Source of the DNA: Fimbriimonadales bacterium
Lineage (GTDB): Bacteria; Armatimonadota; Fimbriimonadia; Fimbriimonadales; GBS-DC
Assembly (NCBI GenBank): GCA_026416655.1
Contig: JAOAES010000144.1
Coordinates: forward strand, 1 to 5,564
Reading direction: 5' to 3'
Length of the DNA stretch: 5,564 nt
The notes under the pieces are model-generated. The model saw only the letters and a program-made list of their open reading frames with translations. It was not told the origin of the DNA and made no database searches. Positions 1 through 5,564 of this stretch are shown piece by piece (the stretch's first letter is position 1; each line of letters starts with the position of its first letter). The translations under genes were made by a program, and so were the position numbers.

Positions 1-1
1 G

Positions 2-1420
2 CTACTGCCGAACCACTCGGAAGTGCTGCCCGATCAAGTCGATGTTTCCACGACGCTGGTGGGGGACATTCGCTTGCGCATTCCCATCGTGAGTTCCCCG
101 ATGGACACCGTAACGGAATCGCGCATGGCAATCGCCTTAGCCCGCGAGGGAGGCGTGGGCGTGATTCACCGCAACATGCCCATCGAGAAGCAGGCTTTAG
201 AAGTTGACCGCGTGAAGCGGAGCGAGCATGGCGTCATCTGGGATCCGATTTACCTCTCGCCCGACCACACGGTGCGCGACGCGATGACCTTGATGGAGCG
301 GTATCACATTTCGGGCGTGCCCATCACCGACGCCGAAGGCTATCTGGTGGGCATCCTGACCAACCGCGACATTCGATTCGAGACGAACTTCGACCGCCCC
401 ATTCGTGAAGTGATGACGGCGGAGAACCTGATTACCGCTCCCGTCGGCACGAGCCTGGAAGAAGCGGAGAAAATCCTGCAACGCCATAAAATCGAGAAAC
501 TGCCCATCGTCGATGAGCAGGGCAAGCTACGCGGGCTGATTACGATTAAAGACCTGCTCAAGATTCGCCAGCATCCGAATGCGACCAAAGACTCTCGCGG
601 ACGGCTCGTGGTGGGAGCGGCGGTGGGACCGATGCGCGAGCCGGTGGAGCGGGCGCGTGCGCTGGCAGACGCGGGCGTGGACTTTATTGTGATTGACTCG
701 GCGCATGGGCACTCGGCAGGTGTGCTGAACGCTGTGCGCCTGATTAAGCGCGCGATGCCCGAGATGTTGGTGATTGCAGGCAATGTGGCGACGCGCGAGG
801 GTGTGCGCGCTCTGGTGGAAGCGGGGGCGGACGCAGTGCGCGTGGGGCTGGGCGCAGGCTCCATCTGCACCACGCGCGTCGTGTCGGGCGTGGGCGTGCC
901 CCAGCTCTACGCGGTGATGGAGTGCGCCGCCGAAGCCCAGAAACTGAATGTGCCCATCATCGCCGACGGTGGGATTCGCTACTCCGGCGACATCGTGAAG
1001 GCGTTAGCGGCGGGCGCAAGCACCGTGATGCTGGGCAACCTGCTCGCTGGCTGTGAGGAGTCGCCCGGCGAGATCGAAATCTTCCGCAATCGCGCCTACA
1101 AGGTCTATCGCGGGATGGGATCGGTGGCGGCGATGCGGCAAGGCTCCAGCGACCGCTACTACCAGACCGACCCGCGCAAGATTGTGCCTGAAGGCGTGGA
1201 AGGGCGCGTGCCCTATCGCGGACCGCTCTCGGAGACGATTCACCAGCTGGTGGGCGGTCTCCGCTCCGGGATGGGCTATCTCGGCGCACGGAACCTGCAG
1301 GAACTGCGCGAGAAAGCCCGATTCATTCGCGTGACGAACTCTGGCTTGCGCGAGAGCCACCCGCATAGCGTGTCCATCACGCGCGAGCCGCCGAACTATT
1401 GGACAGGAGGCGAGGAGTGA
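2..1420 (+). CDS. guaB: IMP dehydrogenase, 5'-truncated at the window edge
   Basis: IMP dehydrogenase oxidises IMP to XMP with NAD+, the first committed and usually rate-limiting step of GMP synthesis in the cytoplasm. Numbering residues from the GTG at 23, the order is: N-terminal barrel part with SSPMDTVTE (24-32); two CBS domains (about 71-125 and 133-187), which sense adenine/guanine nucleotides in this family; then the rest of the barrel with IDSAHGHS (Asp225), AGNVAT (252-257), the catalytic loop GAGSICTT with Cys282, ADGGIRYSGD (314-323), YRGMGS (362-367), and the mobile flap with DRYYQ (Arg378-Tyr379) and EGVEGRVPYRG. The C-terminus LRESHPH...PPNY is typical. The GTG at 23 is not the real start: the frame stays open to base 2 and reads LLPNHSEVLP, the conserved segment after the family's FDDVLL motif, so only about 10-20 residues are missing. 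Promoter and ribosome site lie outside the window. The stop overlaps the next gene's start. Identification is very secure. Confidence 0.98.
   Translation, partial: LLPNHSEVLPDQVDVSTTLVGDIRLRIPIVSSPMDTVTESRMAIALAREGGVGVIHRNMPIEKQALEVDRVKRSEHGVIWDPIYLSPDHTVRDAMTLMERYHISGVPITDAEGYLVGILTNRDIRFETNFDRPIREVMTAENLITAPVGTSLEEAEKILQRHKIEKLPIVDEQGKLRGLITIKDLLKIRQHPNATKDSRGRLVVGAAVGPMREPVERARALADAGVDFIVIDSAHGHSAGVLNAVRLIKRAMPEMLVIAGNVATREGVRALVEAGADAVRVGLGAGSICTTRVVSGVGVPQLYAVMECAAEAQKLNVPIIADGGIRYSGDIVKALAAGASTVMLGNLLAGCEESPGEIEIFRNRAYKVYRGMGSVAAMRQGSSDRYYQTDPRKIVPEGVEGRVPYRGPLSETIHQLVGGLRSGMGYLGARNLQELREKARFIRVTNSGLRESHPHSVSITREPPNYWTGGEE
1405..1410 (+). promoter_or_regulatory. Shine-Dalgarno site deciding the hydrolase start
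   Basis: AGGAGG lies inside the last codons of guaB, six bases before the GTG at 1417. This near-perfect spacing supports GTG 1417 rather than the in-frame TTG at 1399, which would place the site inside the coding region. A second purine run (GAGGAG, 1412-1417) is too close to the start to serve. Confidence 0.8.
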
Positions 1421-2766
1421 AGCGACAGGAGGGATTTGAAGGTGTCTGGTCGGGCGTGTTGGAAGCGGGCAACCAGCGCCTGCGCATCGTGTTTCGGTTG
1501 AGCCGCAGCGCAGACGGCGCGTGGACTGCGACCATCGACAGCCCCGACCAGGGCGCACAGGGCATTCCCGTCAGCTCTGTGCAGATTGAGGGCAGGCAAA
1601 TCATCCTCAAATCGGACACGGTGCAGGGCGAGTTTATGGGGACTTTGAGCGAGGACGGTAAGCGATTGGAAGGCGTATGGAAACAGGGGGGCGGTGAGTT
1701 CAAGCTGACGCTCACGCGCGGCGAGCCGCCCAAACCCAAACGCCCACAGGAGCCGAAACCGCCCTTCCCCTACAAAACCGAGGAGGGGCGCGTGCCCAAC
1801 CGCAAAGCTAAAATCGAGCTGGCGGGGACGCTGACCCTCCCTGAGGGCAAGCCGCCGTTTCCCGCGATTGTGTTTTTCACCGGATCGGGGGCGCAAAACC
1901 GAGATGAAGAGATTTTTGGACATAAGCCGTTTCTGGTACTGGCAGACTACCTCACACGCGCGGGCTACGCGACGCTGCGGATGGACGACCGCGGCGTGGG
2001 CGGTTCAGGGGGCGATATGAGCCGCGCTACCACGCTCGACTTCGCCGACGACGCCCTCGCCGCTGTGAGCTACCTCAAAACGCGCAAAGAGATTGACCGC
2101 AAGCGGATTGGCATTCTCGGACACAGTGAGGGCGCGCTGGTGGGCGCGATTGCCGCGTCCAAAGCCCCACGCGATGTGGCGTTCTTGATTATGCTGGCGG
2201 GCACGGGCGTTCCGGGCGAGCAGATTCTTTACCGTCAGGCGGAACTGATTTCTCGCAAGTCGAACATCGCTGAGCCGCTAATTGAGCGCAACCGCGCCCT
2301 GCAGCAGCGCGTGTTCGCGATTCTCAAGCGCGAAAAAGACGACGAAAAAGCGCAGCAGGCTCTCTACGACGCCCTTATTCAATCGCTGGGCACTGGCGCG
2401 TCGCAACTCTCGGAAACCCAGAAAACGGTTCTGCGCAATCAGGCGAAGAGCTATGTCAACCCGTGGTTCCGCACCTTCATCCAGCTGGATCCCGCAACTT
2501 ACCTGCGCAAGGTGCGTTGCCCCGTGCTGGCGCTGAACGGCGAGCTGGATTTGCAGGTAGACCCCGACCAGAACCTGCCTGCCATCGAACGCGCCCTGCG
2601 TGAGGGGGGCAACAAGCGCATCACTATTCGGCGTATGGCGGGACTGAACCACCTGTTCCAGAAGGCGCGCGTAGGGCTGATTACGGAGTACGCCGAGATT
2701 GAAGAGACGATTAACCCCGCCGCGCTGGAAGCCATCCGCCAGTGGTTGGACGAGACGGTCAAGTAA
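1417..2766 (+). CDS. Two-domain alpha/beta hydrolase (putative serine esterase)
   Basis: Predicted serine hydrolase of 449 residues; the substrate is unknown. From the GTG at 1417, residues about 6-101 form a beta-rich accessory domain with short W/G repeats (GVWSG, ATIDSPDQGAQGIPV, GTLSEDGKRLEGVWKQGG). I recall this domain preceding the hydrolase in many predicted secreted bacterial esterases. A proline/lysine-rich linker follows (about 103-119), then the alpha/beta-hydrolase domain (about 130-449): probable oxyanion segment FFTGSGAQNRDE (153-164), MDDRGVGGSGG (189-199), nucleophile elbow GHSEG with Ser237, likely acid Asp378 in LNGELDLQVDP, and likely base His412 in AGLNH. A helical cap region lies between about 270 and 355. 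The triad is complete, so it looks active. There is no signal peptide or membrane segment, which is odd for this architecture. The start overlaps the guaB stop (GTGA), so translation is probably coupled. It could equally act as a peptidase or lipase-like enzyme; the fold is secure, the reaction is not. Confidence 0.92.
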   Translation: MKRQEGFEGVWSGVLEAGNQRLRIVFRLSRSADGAWTATIDSPDQGAQGIPVSSVQIEGRQIILKSDTVQGEFMGTLSEDGKRLEGVWKQGGGEFKLTLTRGEPPKPKRPQEPKPPFPYKTEEGRVPNRKAKIELAGTLTLPEGKPPFPAIVFFTGSGAQNRDEEIFGHKPFLVLADYLTRAGYATLRMDDRGVGGSGGDMSRATTLDFADDALAAVSYLKTRKEIDRKRIGILGHSEGALVGAIAASKAPRDVAFLIMLAGTGVPGEQILYRQAELISRKSNIAEPLIERNRALQQRVFAILKREKDDEKAQQALYDALIQSLGTGASQLSETQKTVLRNQAKSYVNPWFRTFIQLDPATYLRKVRCPVLALNGELDLQVDPDQNLPAIERALREGGNKRITIRRMAGLNHLFQKARVGLITEYAEIEETINPAALEAIRQWLDETVK

Positions 2767-2811
2767 GGCAACCCTTGACGAACCAGTTAAAGGCGCGTTT
2801 CAGGGGCACAG

Positions 2812-2833
2812 AAAAAGGGGATATGGTGACCCC
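2812..2833 (-). terminator. Possible weak intrinsic terminator of tRNA-Glu
   Basis: Read on the minus strand, GGGG from the 3' acceptor strand of the tRNA (2833-2830) can pair with CCCC just past the CCA end (2820-2817). The loop is nine bases, and five T residues (2816-2812) follow directly. The stem is only four G-C pairs and competes with the tRNA's own acceptor stem, so this is a weak and inferential terminator. No other hairpin with a T-run is visible between the tRNA and the hydrolase stop. Confidence 0.35.
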
Positions 2834-2900
2834 AGGGGGATTCGAACCCCCGTCCTCCAGGATGAAAACCTGGCGTCCTAGACCACTAGACCATGGGGCC
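2824..2900 (-). tRNA. tRNA-Glu (anticodon UUC), CCA encoded
   Basis: A complete 77-base cloverleaf on the minus strand, decoding GAA and GAG. The acceptor stem GGCCCCA pairs with TGGGGTC with one G-U pair. The D arm is GTC...GAC around TAGTGGTCTAG. The anticodon stem CCAGG/CCTGG closes a seven-base loop TTTTCAT with anticodon TTC at 2866-2864. The variable loop is five bases, and the T arm is GGGGG-TTCGAAT-CCCCC. The discriminator is A, and CCA is encoded at 2826-2824. Sequence and anticodon both match bacterial tRNA-Glu. In bacteria this tRNA can also supply glutamyl groups for haem synthesis by the C5 route; nothing here says whether this organism does so. It faces the hydrolase gene convergently and follows the DUF3137 gene in the same direction, behind its own promoter. 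Confidence 0.97.
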
Positions 2901-2910
2901 ACGCGCCCAT

Positions 2911-2940
2911 AGTATACCCGAAGTCTCGCGGTTTTTGCAA
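2911..2940 (-). promoter_or_regulatory. Sigma70-type promoter for tRNA-Glu
   Basis: On the minus strand TTGCAA (2940-2935) and TATACT (2916-2911) are separated by 18 bases, close to the consensus TTGACA/TATAAT. Only ten bases separate the -10 box from the first tRNA base, so the 5' leader would be just a few bases. The stretch after the -10 box (ATGGGCGCG) is GC-rich, like the discriminators of stable-RNA promoters that respond to growth rate or ppGpp; that regulation is inferred. The promoter starts about 15 bases past the DUF3137 stop codon. Confidence 0.7.
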
Positions 2941-2956
2941 GCCCATCGATTGGGCT
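2940..2956. repeat. Inverted repeat at the DUF3137 stop / tRNA promoter junction
   Basis: AGCCCA (2940-2945) and TGGGCT (2951-2956) form a perfect six-base-pair stem around a five-base loop. It overlaps the DUF3137 stop codon (2957-2955) and touches the -35 box of the tRNA promoter. In the minus-strand direction the stem is followed by TGCAAAAACC, not a T-run, so it is not a standard intrinsic terminator. It might protect the 3' end of the upstream mRNA or be a chance palindrome. Confidence 0.45.
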
Positions 2957-3944
2957 ACCGCTTTGTCCAGATGCGTGTGTTCAGGTTGAGTTCATCCACC
3001 ACCGCCAGCGTGAACCTGATCTCCTCTAAATACTGCGCCATCGTTTCCGGCTCCAGTAGCTTGTTCGCAGGCGCAAACAGCGAGGGCGGCTCGAAGTGGT
3101 TATGCGTCGTCGGAATCGCAACAAATACGCGCGAGGCGATGAACGAGAGGCGTATCGGCGACTTCGTTTTGGCGCGAAAGTCGACAATCCGGCGAATCAG
3201 GTTGGGCGTCAGGATATAGCGCGCCTCTATCTGGTCGGTGGAGAAGACCTTGAACAGTTTCTCGAACTCGGGGTCCTCCATCTTTACGAGTTCGCCGGGC
3301 TGGTTGCCCAGTTTTGCGCTGAGGCTTTGCAGCCACTGCCCGAACCCGCCCAGCCACGACTGCTCCGTGTCGGGCAACACCAGTGTCACGCCCTGAAAAT
3401 GCTTGTGGAAGTCCGCACTGATAAAAAGCCCGCGAAAAATAGTAACCCAGTGTTCTTGCCGACGCCCCTTGCTGTCGTAGGTGACCTGCTTATACTCGGT
3501 ATGCAGTTCCGAGAGGCGGATGTCGGTTTTATCGATCACGCCCTGTATCAGGTCTTCGCCACGATAGCGGTCGGGGCTGGGCGAATTGTGAAAGAGCATG
3601 CTGAGTTCATATTCACGCTCGGAGATATACCGTTCGGGATAATACTGCAGATTGGGATTGGCGTATTGGACGAGCCGGGTCATCACCCGCCACTTGAACG
3701 CTTTGCGCCACTCTTCCGCCTTGCTGGCGTAGACGACGCCGATAACTATCAGCGCAATCACGAGGGGCGCAAACGACCAAGCTCCCACGCGAAACAGTGC
3801 GAGCGTAAGGCTGAGCAGCCCGCCAATCACCACGCTCCAGAGTGTAATCTGCGCGAACTGGTTCACCTTGTGCGTGCGTTCCTGCTCCAGCTCGCGCAGT
3901 ATCGGCTCCAGTTCGCGTAGCGCCTGCACAGGACTCGCGTTCAT
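2955..3944 (-). CDS. DUF3137-family membrane protein
   Basis: A 329-residue protein of unknown function that I place in the DUF3137 family. Residues 1-28 are a charged, probably helical N-terminus (two ELEPILRELEQE-like turns). Two hydrophobic segments follow (about 31-51 and 57-73) with a very short turn between them, so most of the protein (74-329) should be cytoplasmic. The family signature is clear in the second half: VTIFRGLFISADFHKHFQG (167-185), then LVKMEDPEFEKLFKVFSTDQIEARYILTP (219-247), then a strand SPIRLSFIASRVFVAIP (262-278). No catalytic motif is recognisable. The ATG overlaps the lemA stop as ATGA, and no Shine-Dalgarno site precedes it, so translation is likely coupled to lemA. 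As I recall, DUF3137 genes recur beside lemA in diverse bacteria, so the two products may work together at the membrane; this is inference. Family assignment is confident, function unknown. Confidence 0.9.
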   Translation of the reverse strand: MNASPVQALRELEPILRELEQERTHKVNQFAQITLWSVVIGGLLSLTLALFRVGAWSFAPLVIALIVIGVVYASKAEEWRKAFKWRVMTRLVQYANPNLQYYPERYISEREYELSMLFHNSPSPDRYRGEDLIQGVIDKTDIRLSELHTEYKQVTYDSKGRRQEHWVTIFRGLFISADFHKHFQGVTLVLPDTEQSWLGGFGQWLQSLSAKLGNQPGELVKMEDPEFEKLFKVFSTDQIEARYILTPNLIRRIVDFRAKTKSPIRLSFIASRVFVAIPTTHNHFEPPSLFAPANKLLEPETMAQYLEEIRFTLAVVDELNLNTRIWTKR

Positions 3945-4516
3945 CGCTGGAACAGCTGCGCCACGCTGGGCGTGGCGCGCTCAGCTTCTTCGGCTTCGAA
4001 CACCGTGCGGCGCTTCAGTCCCATCGTAGACGCAATCAGGTTCGTCGGGAACATCTCGATGGCGTTGTTGTAGTCGGTCACGGCGGCATTATAGGTGCGT
4101 CGCGCGGCGGCGATTTGCTCTTCGATCTCGTTCAGCGAGGCTTGTAGGTGCATGAAGTTCTCGTTCGCACGCAGCTGCGGGTAGTTCTCGACGGCAATCA
4201 TCAGGTTGCGCAGCGCGCCCGACAGCGCGGCTTCCACCTGCAGTCGCTCACCTTCAGGCAGGTTCGGATTGATTGCGCGACTGCGCAGCTCGGTAATGCG
4301 CTCCAGCAGCCCGCGCTCATGCTCCATATATTGCTTGACCGTCGCCACGAGGTTGGGAATCAGGTCGTGGCGTTTCTTGAGTTGCACATCGATGCCGCTG
4401 TAGGCGTACTCGACCTGGTTCTTCTTGCCGATAAGCGAGTTATACAGGATAGCGTACAGAATCGCCGCGCCGAGTGCTGCGGCGCCGATACATATCAGCC
4501 CAGTCAGCAGTTCCAT
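3941..4516 (-). CDS. lemA: LemA family membrane protein
   Basis: LemA proteins are small, membrane-anchored helical proteins of unknown function; this family is unrelated to the Pseudomonas sensor kinase once called LemA (GacS). The product is 191 residues, normal for the family. A hydrophobic anchor spans about 4-25 (LLTGLICIGAAALGAAILYA), followed by the hallmark YNSLI (25-29), KKNQVEYAYSGIDVQLKKRHDLIPNLV (31-57), and the later conserved blocks ENYPQLRANENFMHLQASL (110-128), ARRTYNAAVTDYNNAI (138-153) and FP (156-157). Its body should be a long helical bundle. I chose ATG 4516: GGAGGGG sits six bases upstream, and the anchor then begins at once. The in-frame ATG at 4585 would add 23 residues unlike the family and has no ribosome site. 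It ends in an ATGA overlap with the DUF3137 gene. The gap to the upstream alcohol dehydrogenase is 119 bases. Confidence 0.95.
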   Translation of the reverse strand: MELLTGLICIGAAALGAAILYAILYNSLIGKKNQVEYAYSGIDVQLKKRHDLIPNLVATVKQYMEHERGLLERITELRSRAINPNLPEGERLQVEAALSGALRNLMIAVENYPQLRANENFMHLQASLNEIEEQIAAARRTYNAAVTDYNNAIEMFPTNLIASTMGLKRRTVFEAEEAERATPSVAQLFQR

Positions 4517-4522
4517 CAGTTT

Positions 4523-4529
4523 CCCCTCC
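4523..4529 (-). promoter_or_regulatory. Shine-Dalgarno site of lemA
   Basis: GGAGGGG on the minus strand, six bases before the ATG at 4516-4514. It decides the lemA start against the longer reading that begins at 4585. Confidence 0.8.
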
Positions 4530-4570
4530 ACATCCCGCCTAAGATACGCACATTTACCGGCGAGAGTTCC

Positions 4571-4582
4571 GTAAAAGTTTAC
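4571..4582. repeat. Inverted repeat in the lemA leader, possible operator
   Basis: GTAAA and TTTAC flank a two-base centre (AG on the plus strand), giving an AT-rich palindrome inside GC-rich sequence, 55 bases upstream of the lemA ATG. A partial copy of the half-site (minus-strand GGTAAA) recurs at 4558-4553. The 119-base ADH-lemA gap contains nothing else I can name; I found no convincing -35/-10 pair, although TATCTT (4545-4540 on the minus strand) is a poor -10 candidate. A regulator site is possible but unproven. Confidence 0.3.
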
Positions 4583-4635
4583 CACAAGGTGGGTTCGAAA
4601 CAGGACACACAGACTCCCCTCCGCACCAACTTTAT

Positions 4636-5545
4636 CTAACTCGCCGTCAGCACCGCCGCGCCTTGTATCTTGCCTTCGCGCAACGCCTGCAGCGCCTCGT
4701 TCGCCTGCTCCAGAGGGAAAGGGGTGGTGTGGGTCTCTATCGTGAACTGGCGCGCTTTATCGAAAAACTCCTCGCCGTCGGCGCGGGTGAGGTTCGCCAC
4801 TGAGCGCACAACTCGCTCGCCCCACAGGATGGCGTAGGGAAAACTCGGGATGTCGCTCATGTGAATTCCCCCGCAGATGACCGCGCCGCCCTTGTCGACG
4901 GCGCGCAGTGCGGCGGGCACAAGTTCTCCCGCAGGCGCGAACAGGATAGCCCCATCCAGCGGTTCTGGGGGCGTCTGGTCGGAACCGCCCGCCCACCATG
5001 CGCCCATGCTCCGCGCGTAGTCCTGCGTGGCGTAGTCGCCCGGGCGCGTGAAGGCGAACACCCGCATGCCGTCGCGTATCGCGATTTGGATCAGGATATG
5101 CGCCGCCGCGCCGAAGCCGTAAATCCCCAATCGGTTGCCCAGCATCTCGCGTCGCGCGATACGATATGAGCGGTAGCCAATCAGCCCCGCGCAGAGCAAC
5201 GGCGCGACGGCGATATCGTCGTAAGCGCCGGGCAGGGGGAACACATAGCGGGCGTCGGCGACGGTATACTCGGCGTAGCCACCGTCCACAGTGTAGCCGG
5301 TGAACTGGGCGAACTCGCAGAGGTTCTCGCGCCCCGCCTCGCAGAAACGGCACGCGCCGCAAGTGTGCCCCAGCCAGGGCACACCGACCCGCTGCCCAAC
5401 TTGCAACCCCTGCACCGCTGCGCCCAACTGCACAACCTCACCTACGATCTCATGCCCCAGTATTAGGGGCAGCTTCGGGCGCGGCAGCTCGCCGTCCACC
5501 ACATGCAGATCGGTGCGACACACTCCGCACGCCCGTACCCGTATC
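4636..5545 (-). CDS. Zinc-dependent alcohol dehydrogenase, N-terminus missing
   Basis: Medium-chain, zinc-binding alcohol dehydrogenase, which interconverts alcohols and aldehydes or ketones with NAD(P). It resembles the bacterial AdhA-like subfamily (TIGR02822 type, from memory). About 302 genuine residues remain of roughly 330. Codon positions on the minus strand: catalytic-zinc Cys in ACGVCRTD (5520-5518), GHE His (5454-5452) and LLCAG Cys (5193-5191). The four structural-zinc cysteines lie in TCGACRFCEAGRENLC (5361-5317). The Rossmann segment is LGIYGFGAAAH, with Ala in place of the third glycine, which I recall as usual in this subfamily. Subfamily blocks VPWLGHTCGAC, GGYAEYTV, PEPLDGAILFAPAG and GGIHMSDIPSFPY are all present, so it looks functional. 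The apparent ATG at 5562-5560 is adapter: the first five codons (MCIRD) and part of the sixth are synthetic, and real sequence starts at IRVRACG. Some 25-30 true N-terminal residues lie beyond the edge. Substrate is unknown. Confidence 0.93.
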
Positions 5546-5564
5546 CTGTCTCTTATACACATCT
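5546..5564. other. Tn5/Nextera mosaic-end adapter (synthetic contamination)
   Basis: CTGTCTCTTATACACATCT is an exact match to the 19-base transposase mosaic end used in tagmentation sequencing libraries. It differs from both natural Tn5/IS50 ends as I recall them, and it sits flush at the window end with no transposon behind it, so it is library adapter and not genomic DNA. Read on the minus strand it starts AGATGTGTATAAGAGACAG and produces the familiar false N-terminus MCIRDR. Confidence 0.98.

Noticed and set aside
23..25. GTG at 23 as the guaB start codon
   Set aside because: The frame is open to base 2 and the seven upstream residues match the conserved IMP dehydrogenase N-terminal segment, so the gene is truncated rather than starting here.
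340..1923. Several long minus-strand frames opposite guaB and the hydrolase (for example 340-873, 1004-1558, 1396-1923)
   Set aside because: Low-complexity Arg/Ser/Ala/Pro-rich translations with no family features, opposite two confidently identified genes.
2699..2881. Small 60-residue plus-strand protein containing GDPRGIRTPVLQ
   Set aside because: Its C-terminal half is antisense to the tRNA-Glu gene; GIRTP-like peptides are a well-known false translation of tRNA sequence. Its N-terminal part overlaps the hydrolase in another frame.
2918..2936. Plus-strand terminator for the hydrolase (CCG...CGG followed by TTTTT)
   Set aside because: The stem is only three base pairs and lies beyond the antisense tRNA gene, 150 bases after the stop. 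The T-run is better explained as part of the tRNA promoter region.
3096..3920. 274-residue plus-strand reading frame
   Set aside because: It lies wholly antisense to the DUF3137 gene, which shows clear family motifs and overlaps lemA. The antisense translation shows no recognisable domain and reflects GC-driven open frames.
4148..4639. 163-residue plus-strand frame across lemA and its leader
   Set aside because: Antisense to lemA, no ribosome site or domain visible, and lemA itself is secure.
4757..5441. Alternative-frame readings (4757-5362 and 5181-5441, minus; 4861-5169, plus) within the alcohol dehydrogenase
   Set aside because: Arg- or Ser-rich shadow frames; the main frame carries all zinc ligands and cofactor motifs without interruption.
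5546..5564. Natural transposon end or insertion-sequence terminus
   Set aside because: The sequence is the engineered mosaic end, not a natural IS50 inside or outside end, it is exactly flush with the contig end, and no transposase or target duplication is present.

Overview
The window is a 5.6-kb piece of a moderately GC-rich bacterial chromosome holding ordinary housekeeping and membrane genes. It has compact spacing, overlapping stop/start codons, Shine-Dalgarno sites and a bacterial-type tRNA gene with an encoded CCA end. I cannot assign a phylum. Protein style and composition would fit a thermophilic or environmental lineage such as Armatimonadota or Chloroflexota, but that is only a guess. 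Both end genes are cut. The last 19 bases are a synthetic Tn5/Nextera mosaic-end adapter, so the right edge is almost certainly the raw end of an assembled contig from a short-read library.

Layout. Plus strand, left half: a 5'-truncated IMP dehydrogenase gene (guaB), whose stop codon overlaps the GTG start of a two-domain alpha/beta hydrolase. Middle: a tRNA-Glu(UUC) gene on the minus strand, convergent with the hydrolase, with its own recognisable promoter and a possible short terminator. Minus strand, right half, in transcription order from the right edge: a zinc-dependent alcohol dehydrogenase lacking its true N-terminus (its apparent start lies in adapter), a 119-base gap, lemA, and a DUF3137-family membrane protein gene that overlaps lemA by ATGA. 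The tRNA-Glu promoter lies directly behind the DUF3137 stop codon. No stretch of more than 300 bases lacks a gene.

How the genes relate. guaB commits IMP to guanine nucleotide synthesis. The hydrolase behind it has no obvious metabolic link and is probably a passenger translated by coupling. LemA and the DUF3137 protein form a two-gene unit of membrane proteins of unknown function and are the best candidates for a shared, poorly described system. The alcohol dehydrogenase is co-oriented with them but separated by a gap that may carry their promoter, so it need not be part of that unit. I found no mobile element, CRISPR array or clear novel system. The most consequential observation is the adapter contamination at the right edge.
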